This document shows, in pieces, positions 19,750 to 26,929 of a stretch of 64,000 nt of DNA; position 1 is the first letter of the stretch, and the number at the start of each line of letters is the position of its first letter. The stretch covers positions 1,279,869 through 1,343,868 of the forward strand of contig NZ_JAEQBW010000001.1 in NCBI RefSeq assembly GCF_016679925.1, written 5' to 3'. The position numbers and the translations under genes were made by a program. This DNA comes from Marivirga aurantiaca. Lineage in GTDB: Bacteria; Bacteroidota; Bacteroidia; Cytophagales; Cyclobacteriaceae. A model generated the notes under the pieces. That model did not search any database. It was not told the origin of the DNA and was given only the letters and a program-made list of their open reading frames with translations.

Positions 19750-20438
19750 TAGAATCATTAGAAATTATTTATCGGGATGATACTATAGTTGCGGTGAACA
19801 AACCACACGGACTATTAGTACACAGAACCAAAATGGCCAATGATGCAGATGAATTTGCTTTACAAATACTTCGGGATCAATTGGGACAAAAAGTTTATCC
19901 CGCGCACAGAATTGATCGAAAAACATCAGGTATATTGCTATTTGCTTTAGACCCTGAAACGGAAAGGCAATTAAATGCACTCTTTGCCTCCCAGGCCATT
20001 AAAAAAGAGTACTGGGCTATTGTAAGAGGATATATTCCTGAAGCCGGCACCATTGATTATACACTCAAAAAGGAAAATGGGAAAATGCAGGAAGCAGTCA
20101 CCCATTTTAAGCGATTGGCCAGCACAGAGATTGATGTTCCTTTAGGAAAACACCTAACTTCACGCTATTCTTTGGTGGAAGTAAAGCCAGAAACGGGCAG
20201 GATGCACCAGATCAGAAAGCATTTGGCGCATATTAATTATCCTATTATTGGTGACAGACCTCATGGCTGTAATAAACAGAACAAGCTTTTTAAAGAGAAA
20301 TGGGAAATGGACAGAATGATGTTGCATGCTTTCAAAATGCAATTTAATCATCCTGTTGATGGAAAAGAGGTGATTATTGAAGCAAAGCTATCGGAAGATT
20401 TCCAAAGAACGCTGAAATTTCTTTCTTTTGAAGTATGA
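19746..20438 (+). CDS. truC: RluA-family pseudouridine synthase, TruC-like
   Basis: Converts uridine to pseudouridine in RNA; TruC modifies U65 of tRNA. VNKPHGLLVHRT near the N-terminus and the catalytic motif AHRIDRKTSGILLFA (nucleophile Asp in HRIDR) are clear. RYSLVEVKPETGRMHQIRKHLAHINYPIIGD is the second diagnostic block. There is no S4 domain, and 230 residues fits TruC better than RluC/RluD. TruC rather than another RluA subgroup is judged from length and the LVHRT segment, so substrate is moderately certain. ATGA overlap with the preceding hydrolase gene. Confidence 0.85.
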   Translation: MIESLEIIYRDDTIVAVNKPHGLLVHRTKMANDADEFALQILRDQLGQKVYPAHRIDRKTSGILLFALDPETERQLNALFASQAIKKEYWAIVRGYIPEAGTIDYTLKKENGKMQEAVTHFKRLASTEIDVPLGKHLTSRYSLVEVKPETGRMHQIRKHLAHINYPIIGDRPHGCNKQNKLFKEKWEMDRMMLHAFKMQFNHPVDGKEVIIEAKLSEDFQRTLKFLSFEV

Positions 20439-20492
20439 TTAGCGGTAGTTTTAGAAGGTGTATGAGCTACTGATGTTGAATAAATAAATTTA

Positions 20493-20515
20493 AAGGTCTG
20501 TGAGTCACAGATCTT
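20493..20515 (+). promoter_or_regulatory. Leader hairpin before the SUI1 gene
   Basis: Ten-base stem (AAGGTCTGTG / CACAGATCTT, one G-T wobble) around a three-base loop, ending 15 bases before the SUI1-family start codon. There is no T-run after it, so it is not a standard terminator. It could affect translation initiation or be an operator palindrome (TCTGTGA-G-TCACAGA). Confidence 0.4.
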
Positions 20516-20530
20516 GGGTGATAATTAGTC

Positions 20531-20878
20531 ATGAGCAAGAAAAATAAAAAAGGCAGAGAGGGAATTGTTTATTCCACCAGCGATGAGTTTGAATATCAAT
20601 ATGATGAAGATCAGCAGCAGGAAACGCTTCCTCCGCAGCAACAAAATCTGAAAGTGCAGTTGGATAAAAAAGCCAGAGGTGGAAAGCAAGTAAGCCTGGT
20701 GACAGGTTTTATCGGAACCGAGGACGATCTAAAAGATTTAGGCAAACTCCTCAAGTCCAAATGTGGTGTCGGTGGAAGTGTAAAAGATGGTGAAATTCTG
20801 ATCCAGGGAGATTTCAGGGATAAAATCATGGAAGTATTGCAAAAAGAAGGTTATAAGCCTAAGAAAATGGGAGGTTAA
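20531..20878 (+). CDS. yciH: SUI1/YciH-family translation initiation factor
   Basis: A 115-residue protein with an acidic, Gln-rich N-terminus and a C-terminal SUI1 fold (about 40-115). That part contains KQVSLVTGF and [30 protein letters not shown], the eIF1/YciH core with the conserved GCGGTVKDG-like turn. YciH homologues influence start-codon selection and are linked to stress translation in E. coli. It stands alone with a short hairpin-bearing leader. Confidence 0.9.
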   Translation: MSKKNKKGREGIVYSTSDEFEYQYDEDQQQETLPPQQQNLKVQLDKKARGGKQVSLVTGFIGTEDDLKDLGKLLKSKCGVGGSVKDGEILIQGDFRDKIMEVLQKEGYKPKKMGG

Positions 20879-20978
20879 ACTTTTATGGCAATGAAATTAT
20901 CCCTCCTTTAATCATGTTGTCTACTTGACTGATCACTGAATGAAAACCTTGATATACGTATCATGCTTATTTATTTGA

Positions 20979-21473
20979 ATGATACAATTTTTTAATTTTC
21001 ATAGAGACAAATACTGGTTCCGACTTAAGCGCTATGTAATGGGCATTCTAAAGTCGCATAAATCAGATAAAACAATTGCCTGGAGCTACTCTTTAGGTAC
21101 TTTTGTAGCCATTCTGCCCACGCCCGGATTTAGTACGTTTATCGGTCTTGCATTAATCGCTGTATTTAAGCAACTCAACAAGATGGCAGTTCTATTGGCC
21201 ATGATCATTTGGAATATTTTTACAGTAGTGCCTGTTTATTGGTTCAGTTTTAAAATTGGTCAGATGTTATCTATCACCAGTACAACCACCCTTTTCAGCA
21301 ATGGTCTTGCCAATGAAATCCTACAATATTTAAAAGAATTTATGGTGGGTAATTTATTGATCACTATTCCGGTTTCCATCATTAGCTATTTTGTAGCAAT
21401 GGTATTATTAAGAAAGTCCCGCCTCATGAGGGAGAAGAGAGCGATGGGAAAATTCAAAAGTGGAATAAGATAA
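20979..21473 (+). CDS. DUF2062 membrane protein
   Basis: A 164-residue protein of the DUF2062 family. A short N-terminal amphipathic part is followed by the family block SPHKIALGFALGTFVAILPTPG-like sequence (here KTIAWSYSLGTFVAILPTPG). Two to three hydrophobic helices follow (about 53-70, 75-95, 122-143) and a basic C-terminus. Function is unknown; in some genomes the domain is fused to glycosyltransferases. Confidence 0.8.
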   Translation: MIQFFNFHRDKYWFRLKRYVMGILKSHKSDKTIAWSYSLGTFVAILPTPGFSTFIGLALIAVFKQLNKMAVLLAMIIWNIFTVVPVYWFSFKIGQMLSITSTTTLFSNGLANEILQYLKEFMVGNLLITIPVSIISYFVAMVLLRKSRLMREKRAMGKFKSGIR

Positions 21474-21610
21474 AAATCTATTACAGCTTGCTAAAATAAA
21501 CATCTCCAAAGTCTGCTTTACTGCCAATATGCATAATGAAGAATATGAAAGGGCTGTTTTCATCTATGCATTACAATCCAAACTTAAGTCATTATAAATC
21601 ACACAAAATA

Positions 21611-21624
21611 CTGATTTATATCAT
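21611..21624. promoter_or_regulatory. Fnr-type palindrome upstream of the universal stress gene
   Basis: CTGATTTATATCAT matches TTGAT-N4-ATCAA in the TGAT/ATCA core. Its centre is about 127 bp before the start codon. Placing a -7 element at the 36.5-bp distance seen at the hsp20 promoter lands on GATATTTA, a weak match. A half site (ATCAC) sits 22 bp further upstream. Confidence 0.55.
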
Positions 21625-21744
21625 CTTATATGATAATTGTTTGACCGATATTTAAGTAAAGAATTTCTCAGAGAATATCTTATAGTTGCTTCTCAAAGAA
21701 AAACTTTTTTTAAAGTTATTGTTCACATTTAAATTGTAGAAACC

Positions 21745-22590
21745 ATGATTAAGCGAATATTGGTCCCGATTGACTTCTCAGATTGCTCTTATAATGCACT
21801 GCGATATGCTACATTACTTGCTGAAAAACTAAGCGTCCAGGAAATGGTCATCCTGCATGCTTATTCAGCTCCACTGTCTTATGCTGATCTTAATATTTCT
21901 TACGACCTGACTTATACAGCCACTGCAATAGAAAATGAAATTGAGGCAGATTTTGATAAACTTGAGACAAAGGTACCTGAACTAAAAGGCATCAAATATA
22001 AAATGGTGAAGAGAGATGCATATCTTGATGAAGCAGTTCTTAAAGTGTGTCTGGCCCATCAAATTGATCTGATTGTGATGGGAACGCAGGGTGCCAGTGG
22101 TATAGATCAAGTAGTTCTTGGCACCAACACCCATAGAATTATCAACGAGCAAATTTGCCCGGTTTTGGTAGTGCCTGAAAATGCAACATTCCACCCTATT
22201 AAAAACATTGCCTTGTCCAGTGACTATAAAGGAATAATGTCCGAACTTTTACATCCTCTTAAAGCCATCAGACACGCATTTGCTTCTGATGTACATGTAA
22301 TTCACATTAGTGAAAAAAGTGTTTTGGAGAAAGAGAAGGCAGCAGAGGCAAAAAACCTGGAATTATACCTAAAGGATTTGCCTCACCAGTATCACTTTTT
22401 AGTGGCTGAGGATATAGAATTGGCTTTAGAGGACTTTGCCAAAACCAATCATATAGAGCTACTGGTGGTTTATCCACGCAAAAAAGGCCTCTTCCAAAGA
22501 ATTTTTGGAAAAAGTGAAAGTAAGTCAATTATCTTTCATACCCGAATACCTTTGTTGGCTCTCTCCCCTTATAAGAAGACAAAGCATTAA
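21745..22590 (+). CDS. Universal stress protein, tandem UspA domains
   Basis: 281 residues containing two Usp folds (about 1-146 and 150-278). The first starts KRILVPIDFSDCSYNALRYA and retains the nucleotide loop GTQGASGIDQVVLGTNT. The second is more diverged, with VVYPRKKGLFQRIFGKSESKSI where the ATP loop would be, so it may not bind nucleotide. Tandem Usp proteins in Bacteroidota are usually induced by stress or low oxygen; the Fnr-type palindrome in front and the neighbouring regulators fit that. Monocistronic. Confidence 0.9.
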   Translation: MIKRILVPIDFSDCSYNALRYATLLAEKLSVQEMVILHAYSAPLSYADLNISYDLTYTATAIENEIEADFDKLETKVPELKGIKYKMVKRDAYLDEAVLKVCLAHQIDLIVMGTQGASGIDQVVLGTNTHRIINEQICPVLVVPENATFHPIKNIALSSDYKGIMSELLHPLKAIRHAFASDVHVIHISEKSVLEKEKAAEAKNLELYLKDLPHQYHFLVAEDIELALEDFAKTNHIELLVVYPRKKGLFQRIFGKSESKSIIFHTRIPLLALSPYKKTKH

Positions 22591-22602
22591 CTCTTAGCGT
22601 GA

Positions 22603-22700
22603 GGTCAGACCAAAGGTCAGTACCGGGCTTGGCTTCCATTGGTTATTGCGAGCATGCTATTCCGTGTCAACGGAATTCATGTAAAGCAATCTGTTGGCTT
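22603..22700 (+). repeat. Intergenic hairpin repeat, copy D
   Basis: Nearly identical to the copy at 7395-7495 from GGTCAGACC through ATCTGTTGGCT, including the full inner stem ATTCCGT/ACGGAAT. Only about ten scattered differences are seen. The following 130 bp also share TTGCCCTCGT with the block after copy B. Confidence 0.75.
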
Positions 22701-22980
22701 TCTTTTCCGGGTTTTGCTAGGGGTTCAATCAGACGGTTTGGAATTGTCCTGACCAAGGATAGCCAATTCCCTCTCTGCTTGCCCTCGTTCTGTCTCAAAA
22801 ACGAGCATTTGTCATGTTGGCAAACATAGCTCAATTAGCAGAAAGTTTGTGAGGACACTAACTTTGGCGACTTGAGTGGTATCCTAAATAAAAGATAGGT
22901 ATCGGGTACTACTTTATTAGCATTAACTTTTCCCTGTAGTACCCGATTTCGCCTATCGTTGGACGGCTGGTTGATGAGCA
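22701..22980. other. Intergenic segment after repeat copy D
   Basis: No credible gene. The part nearest the repeat seems to be extended repeat sequence. At about 22892-22955, GGTATCGGGTACTAC and GTAGTACCCGATT form an inverted repeat of about 12 bp separated by about 30 bp, a possible terminator for the minus-strand gene that ends at 22981. Confidence 0.35.
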
Positions 22981-23385
22981 TTATTGCACATGATAAAATC
23001 GTTCTATAGCTTTTTCCAGTCCTTTTGTTAGCGCCATTACCTTATGATGATACTCCTTATATTTCTCATGATTATGCTGGTAAACTAAATGATTATCTGC
23101 CTCACTTCTATGATCATCAATAATATCCTGACCCAGACTGTTTCTTTCATTTTTATCCTTCAAAGCCAATTCGTGCTGATTGAGTCGGTTTCTGTGTTCA
23201 ATGAGAGTTCTTAAATGATTCATAAGTAGAGCTTCATGGTACGTAAGCGCTTCATTAATGAAACCCAATATATTATCCAATACTTCAATCTCTTCTTCCC
23301 ACAACCTTAAATCGCGGGACCACATTTGAAGATCGGAATCCCATGACTGATACTCTTTCTGCATCATAAGCTGTTTAATATCCAT
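22981..23385 (-). CDS. Small all-helical, His-rich protein of unknown function
   Basis: 134 residues with no recognised family. The sequence is predicted entirely helical, rich in Glu, Leu, His and Trp (for example WDSDLQMWSRDLRLWEEEIEVL and HNHEKYKEYHHKV), with heptad-like spacing. It has no signal peptide or membrane segment. Its promoter carries two Fnr-type palindromes 22 bp apart and a well-placed -7 element, so it is probably part of the stress regulon encoded around it. The His clusters could bind metal or haem, but nothing proves this. Confidence 0.65.
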   Translation of the reverse strand: MDIKQLMMQKEYQSWDSDLQMWSRDLRLWEEEIEVLDNILGFINEALTYHEALLMNHLRTLIEHRNRLNQHELALKDKNERNSLGQDIIDDHRSEADNHLVYQHNHEKYKEYHHKVMALTKGLEKAIERFYHVQ

Positions 23386-23401
23386 GTTATTAAGTTTTAA
23401 C

Positions 23402-23467
23402 CAAATTTCTCCATTTTAGATCAATTAGCTGATGATCTGTATCAAGTAGCCTAGTGATATTAATCAA
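23402..23467 (-). promoter_or_regulatory. Promoter with tandem Fnr-type palindromes for the 134-residue helical protein
   Basis: On the minus strand the -7 element GAAATTTG (7 of 8 to TAnnTTTG) occupies 23409-23402. A proximal palindrome with TGAT-CTGT-ATCA core lies at 23432-23445 and a distal one, GTGATATTAATCAA, at 23454-23467. The centres are 22 bp apart. The proximal centre is 36.5 bp from the end of the -7 element, the spacing also seen before hsp20. This puts the box near -42, a class II activator position. Confidence 0.65.
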
Positions 23468-23468
23468 A

Positions 23469-24170
23469 TCAATGATATAACTTAGCAATACGTTTTAACC
23501 CTTTGGGATTTTTTATGATGAGATCCTGACCCTCTGAAGAGATAAGGCCTTCTGCTTTGAATTCAGTAAGCAAACGTATAGCCGTTTCTTTGGCGGTCCC
23601 GGCCAGTTTGGCCAAATTACTCCTGCTTAAGTTGATAATAGCAACTGATCCATTTCTGTATATAACTTCCAACTCTAACAGAAGTGAAGCTAAGCGACCT
23701 CTTACCGGCTCGTATGCCAATGAAACTAATCTTTCTTCTATTCTCTCCAGATCTGAACACAAAAGTTTGACGAAATGGGCCATTATTTCCGGATTTTTAC
23801 TACATAGAAATTCAAAATCCCTGGCATCCATATAAAAGATTTCTGCATCTTCAATGACTTCTGCGTAATCAGAGAATTTTTTCTTAAAAAGAAGTGCCTG
23901 GTGCCCCAGCACATCTCCCTCAGATAATATCTTAATAATTTGCTCTTTGGCATTAGAGCCATATCTACTAATTTTAAGCTTACCGGATTTGATGAAAAAC
24001 AACCCTCTGGCTATTACTCCGGGATTAAATAGTATTTGGCCTTTCCTGAAAAATTTCTTTTCCACGTAATCATGCATTTCTGCAAAAGGCAAAACACTTT
24101 TTTCATTATTTATAAAAGAAGAAAAAGAAGTTTCTCTTTGATTCAAGGAGCTAAAGGGGTTGGTTCTCAT
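23469..24170 (-). CDS. Crp/Fnr-family transcriptional regulator
   Basis: 233 residues: N-terminal cyclic-nucleotide-binding-like beta-roll (about 35-140, FFRKGQILFNPGVIARGLFFIKSGKLKIS), long dimer helix, then a winged helix-turn-helix at about 165-230. The recognition helix AGTAKETAIRLLTEF keeps the Glu and Arg that read TGA half sites in Crp/Fnr. There is no N-terminal Cys cluster, so it is not an iron-sulphur Fnr. The cNMP phosphate-binding motif (RSAT) is also absent, so its signal is unknown (haem, redox or none). It is the obvious candidate to bind the TGAT-N4-ATCA sites nearby. Confidence 0.88.
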   Translation of the reverse strand: MRTNPFSSLNQRETSFSSFINNEKSVLPFAEMHDYVEKKFFRKGQILFNPGVIARGLFFIKSGKLKISRYGSNAKEQIIKILSEGDVLGHQALLFKKKFSDYAEVIEDAEIFYMDARDFEFLCSKNPEIMAHFVKLLCSDLERIEERLVSLAYEPVRGRLASLLLELEVIYRNGSVAIINLSRSNLAKLAGTAKETAIRLLTEFKAEGLISSEGQDLIIKNPKGLKRIAKLYH

Positions 24171-24412
24171 GGCGAATTAAGGTTAGGTGAAAAAGTTTGA
24201 TAGTATAAAAAATAGTTCTATAGTAAAATTCACTCCTATTTTCTTCATATGTAAGACGTGAAAAACCTATTTTTCCAGCTACCAGTTTTATCTATTGACT
24301 CTAAGTATTTTTACGTAGTCAAAAGGTTTCACTTAACTACCAGTTTATTTTAAATCCAACTGGAATTTGGAAAATAAAGTGATGGGTCATCCAATTAGAT
24401 AGTGGAATAAAA
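24171..24412. other. Intergenic region upstream of the Crp/Fnr gene
   Basis: No gene or full palindrome found. One TTGAT half site lies near 24197, close to the crp start. The segment 24280-24410 contains two CTACCAGTTTTAT/CTACCAGTTTATT copies about 50 bp apart, of unknown meaning. Confidence 0.35.
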
Positions 24413-25072
24413 TCATTTTATATTGTGTGTAAGAGCATATTTTACCAGCCCGGCAGTATTCTTTGCATTGAGCTTTTGCATAATATTTCGTCTGTGGGTA
24501 TCTATTGTTCTGGGGCTTAAAAACAATTTTTCAGATATCTGTAGGTTGGTGTATTCTTCCGCTATCAGTCCCAGTATTTCGGTTTCACGTTCAGTTAATA
24601 CATCCGTAGCTTTCACTTCTTTTCTATCTTCCTTACCGGATAAATAATTCAATAGCTTGTCCGAGGCTTCTTTTCCGAAATAACTTTGTCCTTCTGCCAC
24701 CCTAAAGATGGCATGCACAAGCTCTTTTTTACTGGTAGTTTTAAGAATATAACCTAAAGCCCCTTCCTGTAATATATCAATAATATGAGATTCATCATCA
24801 TGCATGGACAATGCAAGTACGTTCAGGTGAGGAAACTCCATTTTAATTTGCCTGGTAGCAGATATTCCATCCATTTGAGGCATACTGATATCCATTAAAA
24901 CAACTTTCACATTCCTGTGTATATTTCTTAATAATTTAAGCGCTTCATCTCCATTAGCTGCGATACCCACCACTTTAATTCCATCAGATTTACTAAGTAG
25001 GGCTTTAATCCCATCACGCACTATTAAATGGTCATCTACTATCAAGACATGTGTGTTTCCTTTTCCCAACAT
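24413..25072 (-). CDS. NarL/FixJ-type response regulator
   Basis: 219 residues. The receiver domain (about 8-125) has acidic pair D13/D14 in IVDDH, phospho-acceptor D61 in VVLMDISMPQMDG, and a conserved Lys in YILKTTSKKEL. The LuxR-type helix-turn-helix (about 152-215) contains LTERETEILGLIAEEYTNLQISEKLFLSPRTIDTHRRN. Encoded 79 bp downstream of the histidine kinase gene on the same strand, its likely partner. Confidence 0.92.
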   Translation of the reverse strand: MLGKGNTHVLIVDDHLIVRDGIKALLSKSDGIKVVGIAANGDEALKLLRNIHRNVKVVLMDISMPQMDGISATRQIKMEFPHLNVLALSMHDDESHIIDILQEGALGYILKTTSKKELVHAIFRVAEGQSYFGKEASDKLLNYLSGKEDRKEVKATDVLTERETEILGLIAEEYTNLQISEKLFLSPRTIDTHRRNIMQKLNAKNTAGLVKYALTHNIK

Positions 25073-25151
25073 ATATATTCATTTCCAATAATTCGACTTT
25101 CAGAAATATATACGTAGGTTCCTATTGAATAAATGTAATAATTAGGAGTTT

Positions 25152-26300
25152 TTATAAAACAATTGGAATGAGTATTTTAATTTTCGTGCCAAGTTTAGTA
25201 GAGTTCACCACGATTTTGCCATCCATAGACTTCACTCTTAATTGAATATTTCGCAGTCCAATTCCCGCTTGTTGAGTTTCCTGAAAATGAAAACCATTTC
25301 CATCATCTTCAACTTTCACTTTAATACTATCAGCCTCTTTTTTTAATGAAATATGAAGAGAGCCAGCGTTGGCATGTTTGATAGAATTCTGAACGAGCTC
25401 TTGAACAATACGATAAATATTTAGCATGTGAAATCCTGAAAGCATCTCATCCACCTGCTGAATATCCGCTATCACACTCGTAGTGCTGTTTCTGTTAATA
25501 TTTTCAGCCAGATGTTTCAATGATTTTGACAACCCTACTCGTTCGATTGCAGGAGGCATTAAATCATGTGAAATTGCCTGTGTCTCATTGATGGCCAAAG
25601 AGAGCAAGCCCAAAGCTTCATCAAAAGATTTTTGTTCTGTTTCATGCAAATCATCCACACTTTCCTGGAGAGATTTCAGGTTTAAGGAAACAGCTGATAA
25701 TGTTTGAACCAGCCCATCATGAAGCTCACCGGCTATTCTTTTCCTTTCTTCTTCTATGCCTGTTAACAATGCATCTGTTATAGGCTTTGTAGAGTTTTTC
25801 TGATTCGAAGTAGCAACCTCATAACCATGGATAGTTCCTGTCCTTCGATCCTCCTGAGTTATATGATCATCAATATGTGCGAGTGAAATTTCCCTCATTT
25901 TCTTTTCGAAATATTGATCGATCTCATTAATACCTGAAAGGAATATAACAGTTCTATTATTATTTATTGGAGTGAATTTTACTCGCGAATCCAGCTGTAT
26001 GCCTTTTTTGCTAAACATCTGAACCTGCGTTATGGCTTTTTTTCCACTTATATCACCAAAATTAGCAGAAGAGCTTGTCGTATCATTATCATCAATTAAT
26101 TTAATTCCTGGTATTAATATTTTAATTGGTTGCCCAATCAATTCTTCCTTTTTATAGCCAAATACTTTCTCAACATTTGTATTTACAACTTCAATTTTAC
26201 CCTCTGCATTATAAACAATAACGCCTTCTTCCATGGCTTCTATTATTTCCTTATACATAGATTCATGGTCTTTCATGATGTAAAATTTACCATTATTCAA
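25152..26300 (-). CDS. PAS-domain sensor histidine kinase of the NarX/DesK (HisKA_3) type
   Basis: 382 residues, apparently cytoplasmic (no membrane segments). A PAS domain covers about 12-130 (VIVYNAEGKIEVVNTNVEKVFGYKKEELIGQP). The HisKA_3 dimerisation helix has EERKRIAGELHDGLVQTLSAV with the phosphorylated His, and the HATPase domain has the N box ELVQNSIKHA, DDGNGF and GIGLRNIQLRV. The ligand sensed by the PAS domain is unknown. An internal Met nine codons in (26276) is an alternative start. It is transcribed divergently from hsp20 across a region with two Fnr-type palindromes, and the response regulator gene follows. Confidence 0.9.
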   Translation of the reverse strand: MNNGKFYIMKDHESMYKEIIEAMEEGVIVYNAEGKIEVVNTNVEKVFGYKKEELIGQPIKILIPGIKLIDDNDTTSSSANFGDISGKKAITQVQMFSKKGIQLDSRVKFTPINNNRTVIFLSGINEIDQYFEKKMREISLAHIDDHITQEDRRTGTIHGYEVATSNQKNSTKPITDALLTGIEEERKRIAGELHDGLVQTLSAVSLNLKSLQESVDDLHETEQKSFDEALGLLSLAINETQAISHDLMPPAIERVGLSKSLKHLAENINRNSTTSVIADIQQVDEMLSGFHMLNIYRIVQELVQNSIKHANAGSLHISLKKEADSIKVKVEDDGNGFHFQETQQAGIGLRNIQLRVKSMDGKIVVNSTKLGTKIKILIPIVL

Positions 26301-26323
26301 ATTGCTGAACCCGATAGCACAAT

Positions 26324-26389
26324 ATGATAACTATCAATAAAATCACTGATGTGTATCATAGCGTTGGTCTATGATTGAACGTAATTTTG
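26324..26389 (+). promoter_or_regulatory. hsp20 promoter with tandem Fnr-type palindromes
   Basis: ATGATAACTATCAA (26324-26337) and CTGATGTGTATCAT (26346-26359) are centred 22 bp apart. A perfect -7 element TAATTTTG sits at 26382-26389, 36.5 bp from the proximal centre. The geometry predicts activation of hsp20 from about -42. The distal site is also about 30 bp from the divergent kinase start and could act on that gene. Confidence 0.68.
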
Positions 26390-26423
26390 TACTGTAAAAC
26401 GAAATTTTTTCAACTATTTAAAA

Positions 26424-26431
26424 AAGGAGGT
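26424..26431 (+). promoter_or_regulatory. Strong Shine-Dalgarno sequence before hsp20
   Basis: AAGGAGGT lies four bases before the ATG at 26436, an ideal SD. Most genes in this window have none, as is usual in Bacteroidota, whose ribosomes mask the anti-SD. Confidence 0.7.
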
Positions 26432-26435
26432 AATT

Positions 26436-26867
26436 ATGAAATTGATGACACGACCATCGACTTTTTCCGGAACAGCAAGTTTATTTGATGATTTTTTTGA
26501 AGATTTTCCAAGTACCAAATTGGGAAACGGTTTTAAAAATGTTCCTTCCGCCAATGTAATCGAACATGAAAATGAATTTATCATTGAACTGGCTGCCCCG
26601 GGTATAAAAAAAGGAGACTTCAACATTGATATGGCTAATGGGCAACTGATCATCAGTGCAGAGCAAAAGGATGAAAAGGAGGAAGAAAATGAAAACTTCA
26701 CCAGAAGGGAATTTAGTTATAACAGCTTTTCCAGAGCTTTCACTTTACCAGACTCCATTGATTCTGACAAAATCAATGCACAATATAAGGAAGGTATTTT
26801 AAAACTGAACTTACCTAAAAAAGAAGAGAGTAAGAAACAAGCCAAGAAACGAATAGAAATCAAATAA
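26436..26867 (+). CDS. Hsp20/alpha-crystallin small heat-shock protein
   Basis: 143-residue holdase chaperone. The alpha-crystallin domain spans about 37-130 (NVIEHENEFIIELAAPGIKKGDFNIDMANGQLIISA, then YKEGILKLNLPKKEE with the usual GILxLxLPK motif). A basic C-terminal tail (KKQAKKRIEIK) with IEI in place of the IxI motif follows. It probably assembles into oligomers that hold unfolded proteins. Regulated by the tandem palindromes in front and preceded by a consensus SD. Confidence 0.93.
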   Translation: MKLMTRPSTFSGTASLFDDFFEDFPSTKLGNGFKNVPSANVIEHENEFIIELAAPGIKKGDFNIDMANGQLIISAEQKDEKEEENENFTRREFSYNSFSRAFTLPDSIDSDKINAQYKEGILKLNLPKKEESKKQAKKRIEIK

Positions 26868-26884
26868 AATTTAATGTAGTAACG

Positions 26885-26920
26885 AAGGCCATCTCCAATT
26901 GTGATTGTGGGATGGCTTTT
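26885..26920. terminator. Terminator between convergent hsp20 and PEP synthase genes
   Basis: GCCATC (26888-26893) pairs with GATGGC (26911-26916), and the inner CCAAT/ATTG adds pairing. A TTTT run follows on the plus strand. An A-rich left flank is short, so it mainly serves hsp20. Confidence 0.65.
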
Positions 26921-26929
26921 ATAATTTCA

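Noticed and set aside
20950..20966. Palindrome-like TTGATATACGTATCA before the DUF2062 gene
   Set aside because: The spacer between TGAT and ATCA is six bases, not four, and no -7 element lies at the spacing seen elsewhere; not counted with the Fnr-type sites.
22599..22829. Plus-strand frame of 76 codons over repeat copy D
   Set aside because: It is a translation of the intergenic repeat; the related repeat copies do not keep this frame.
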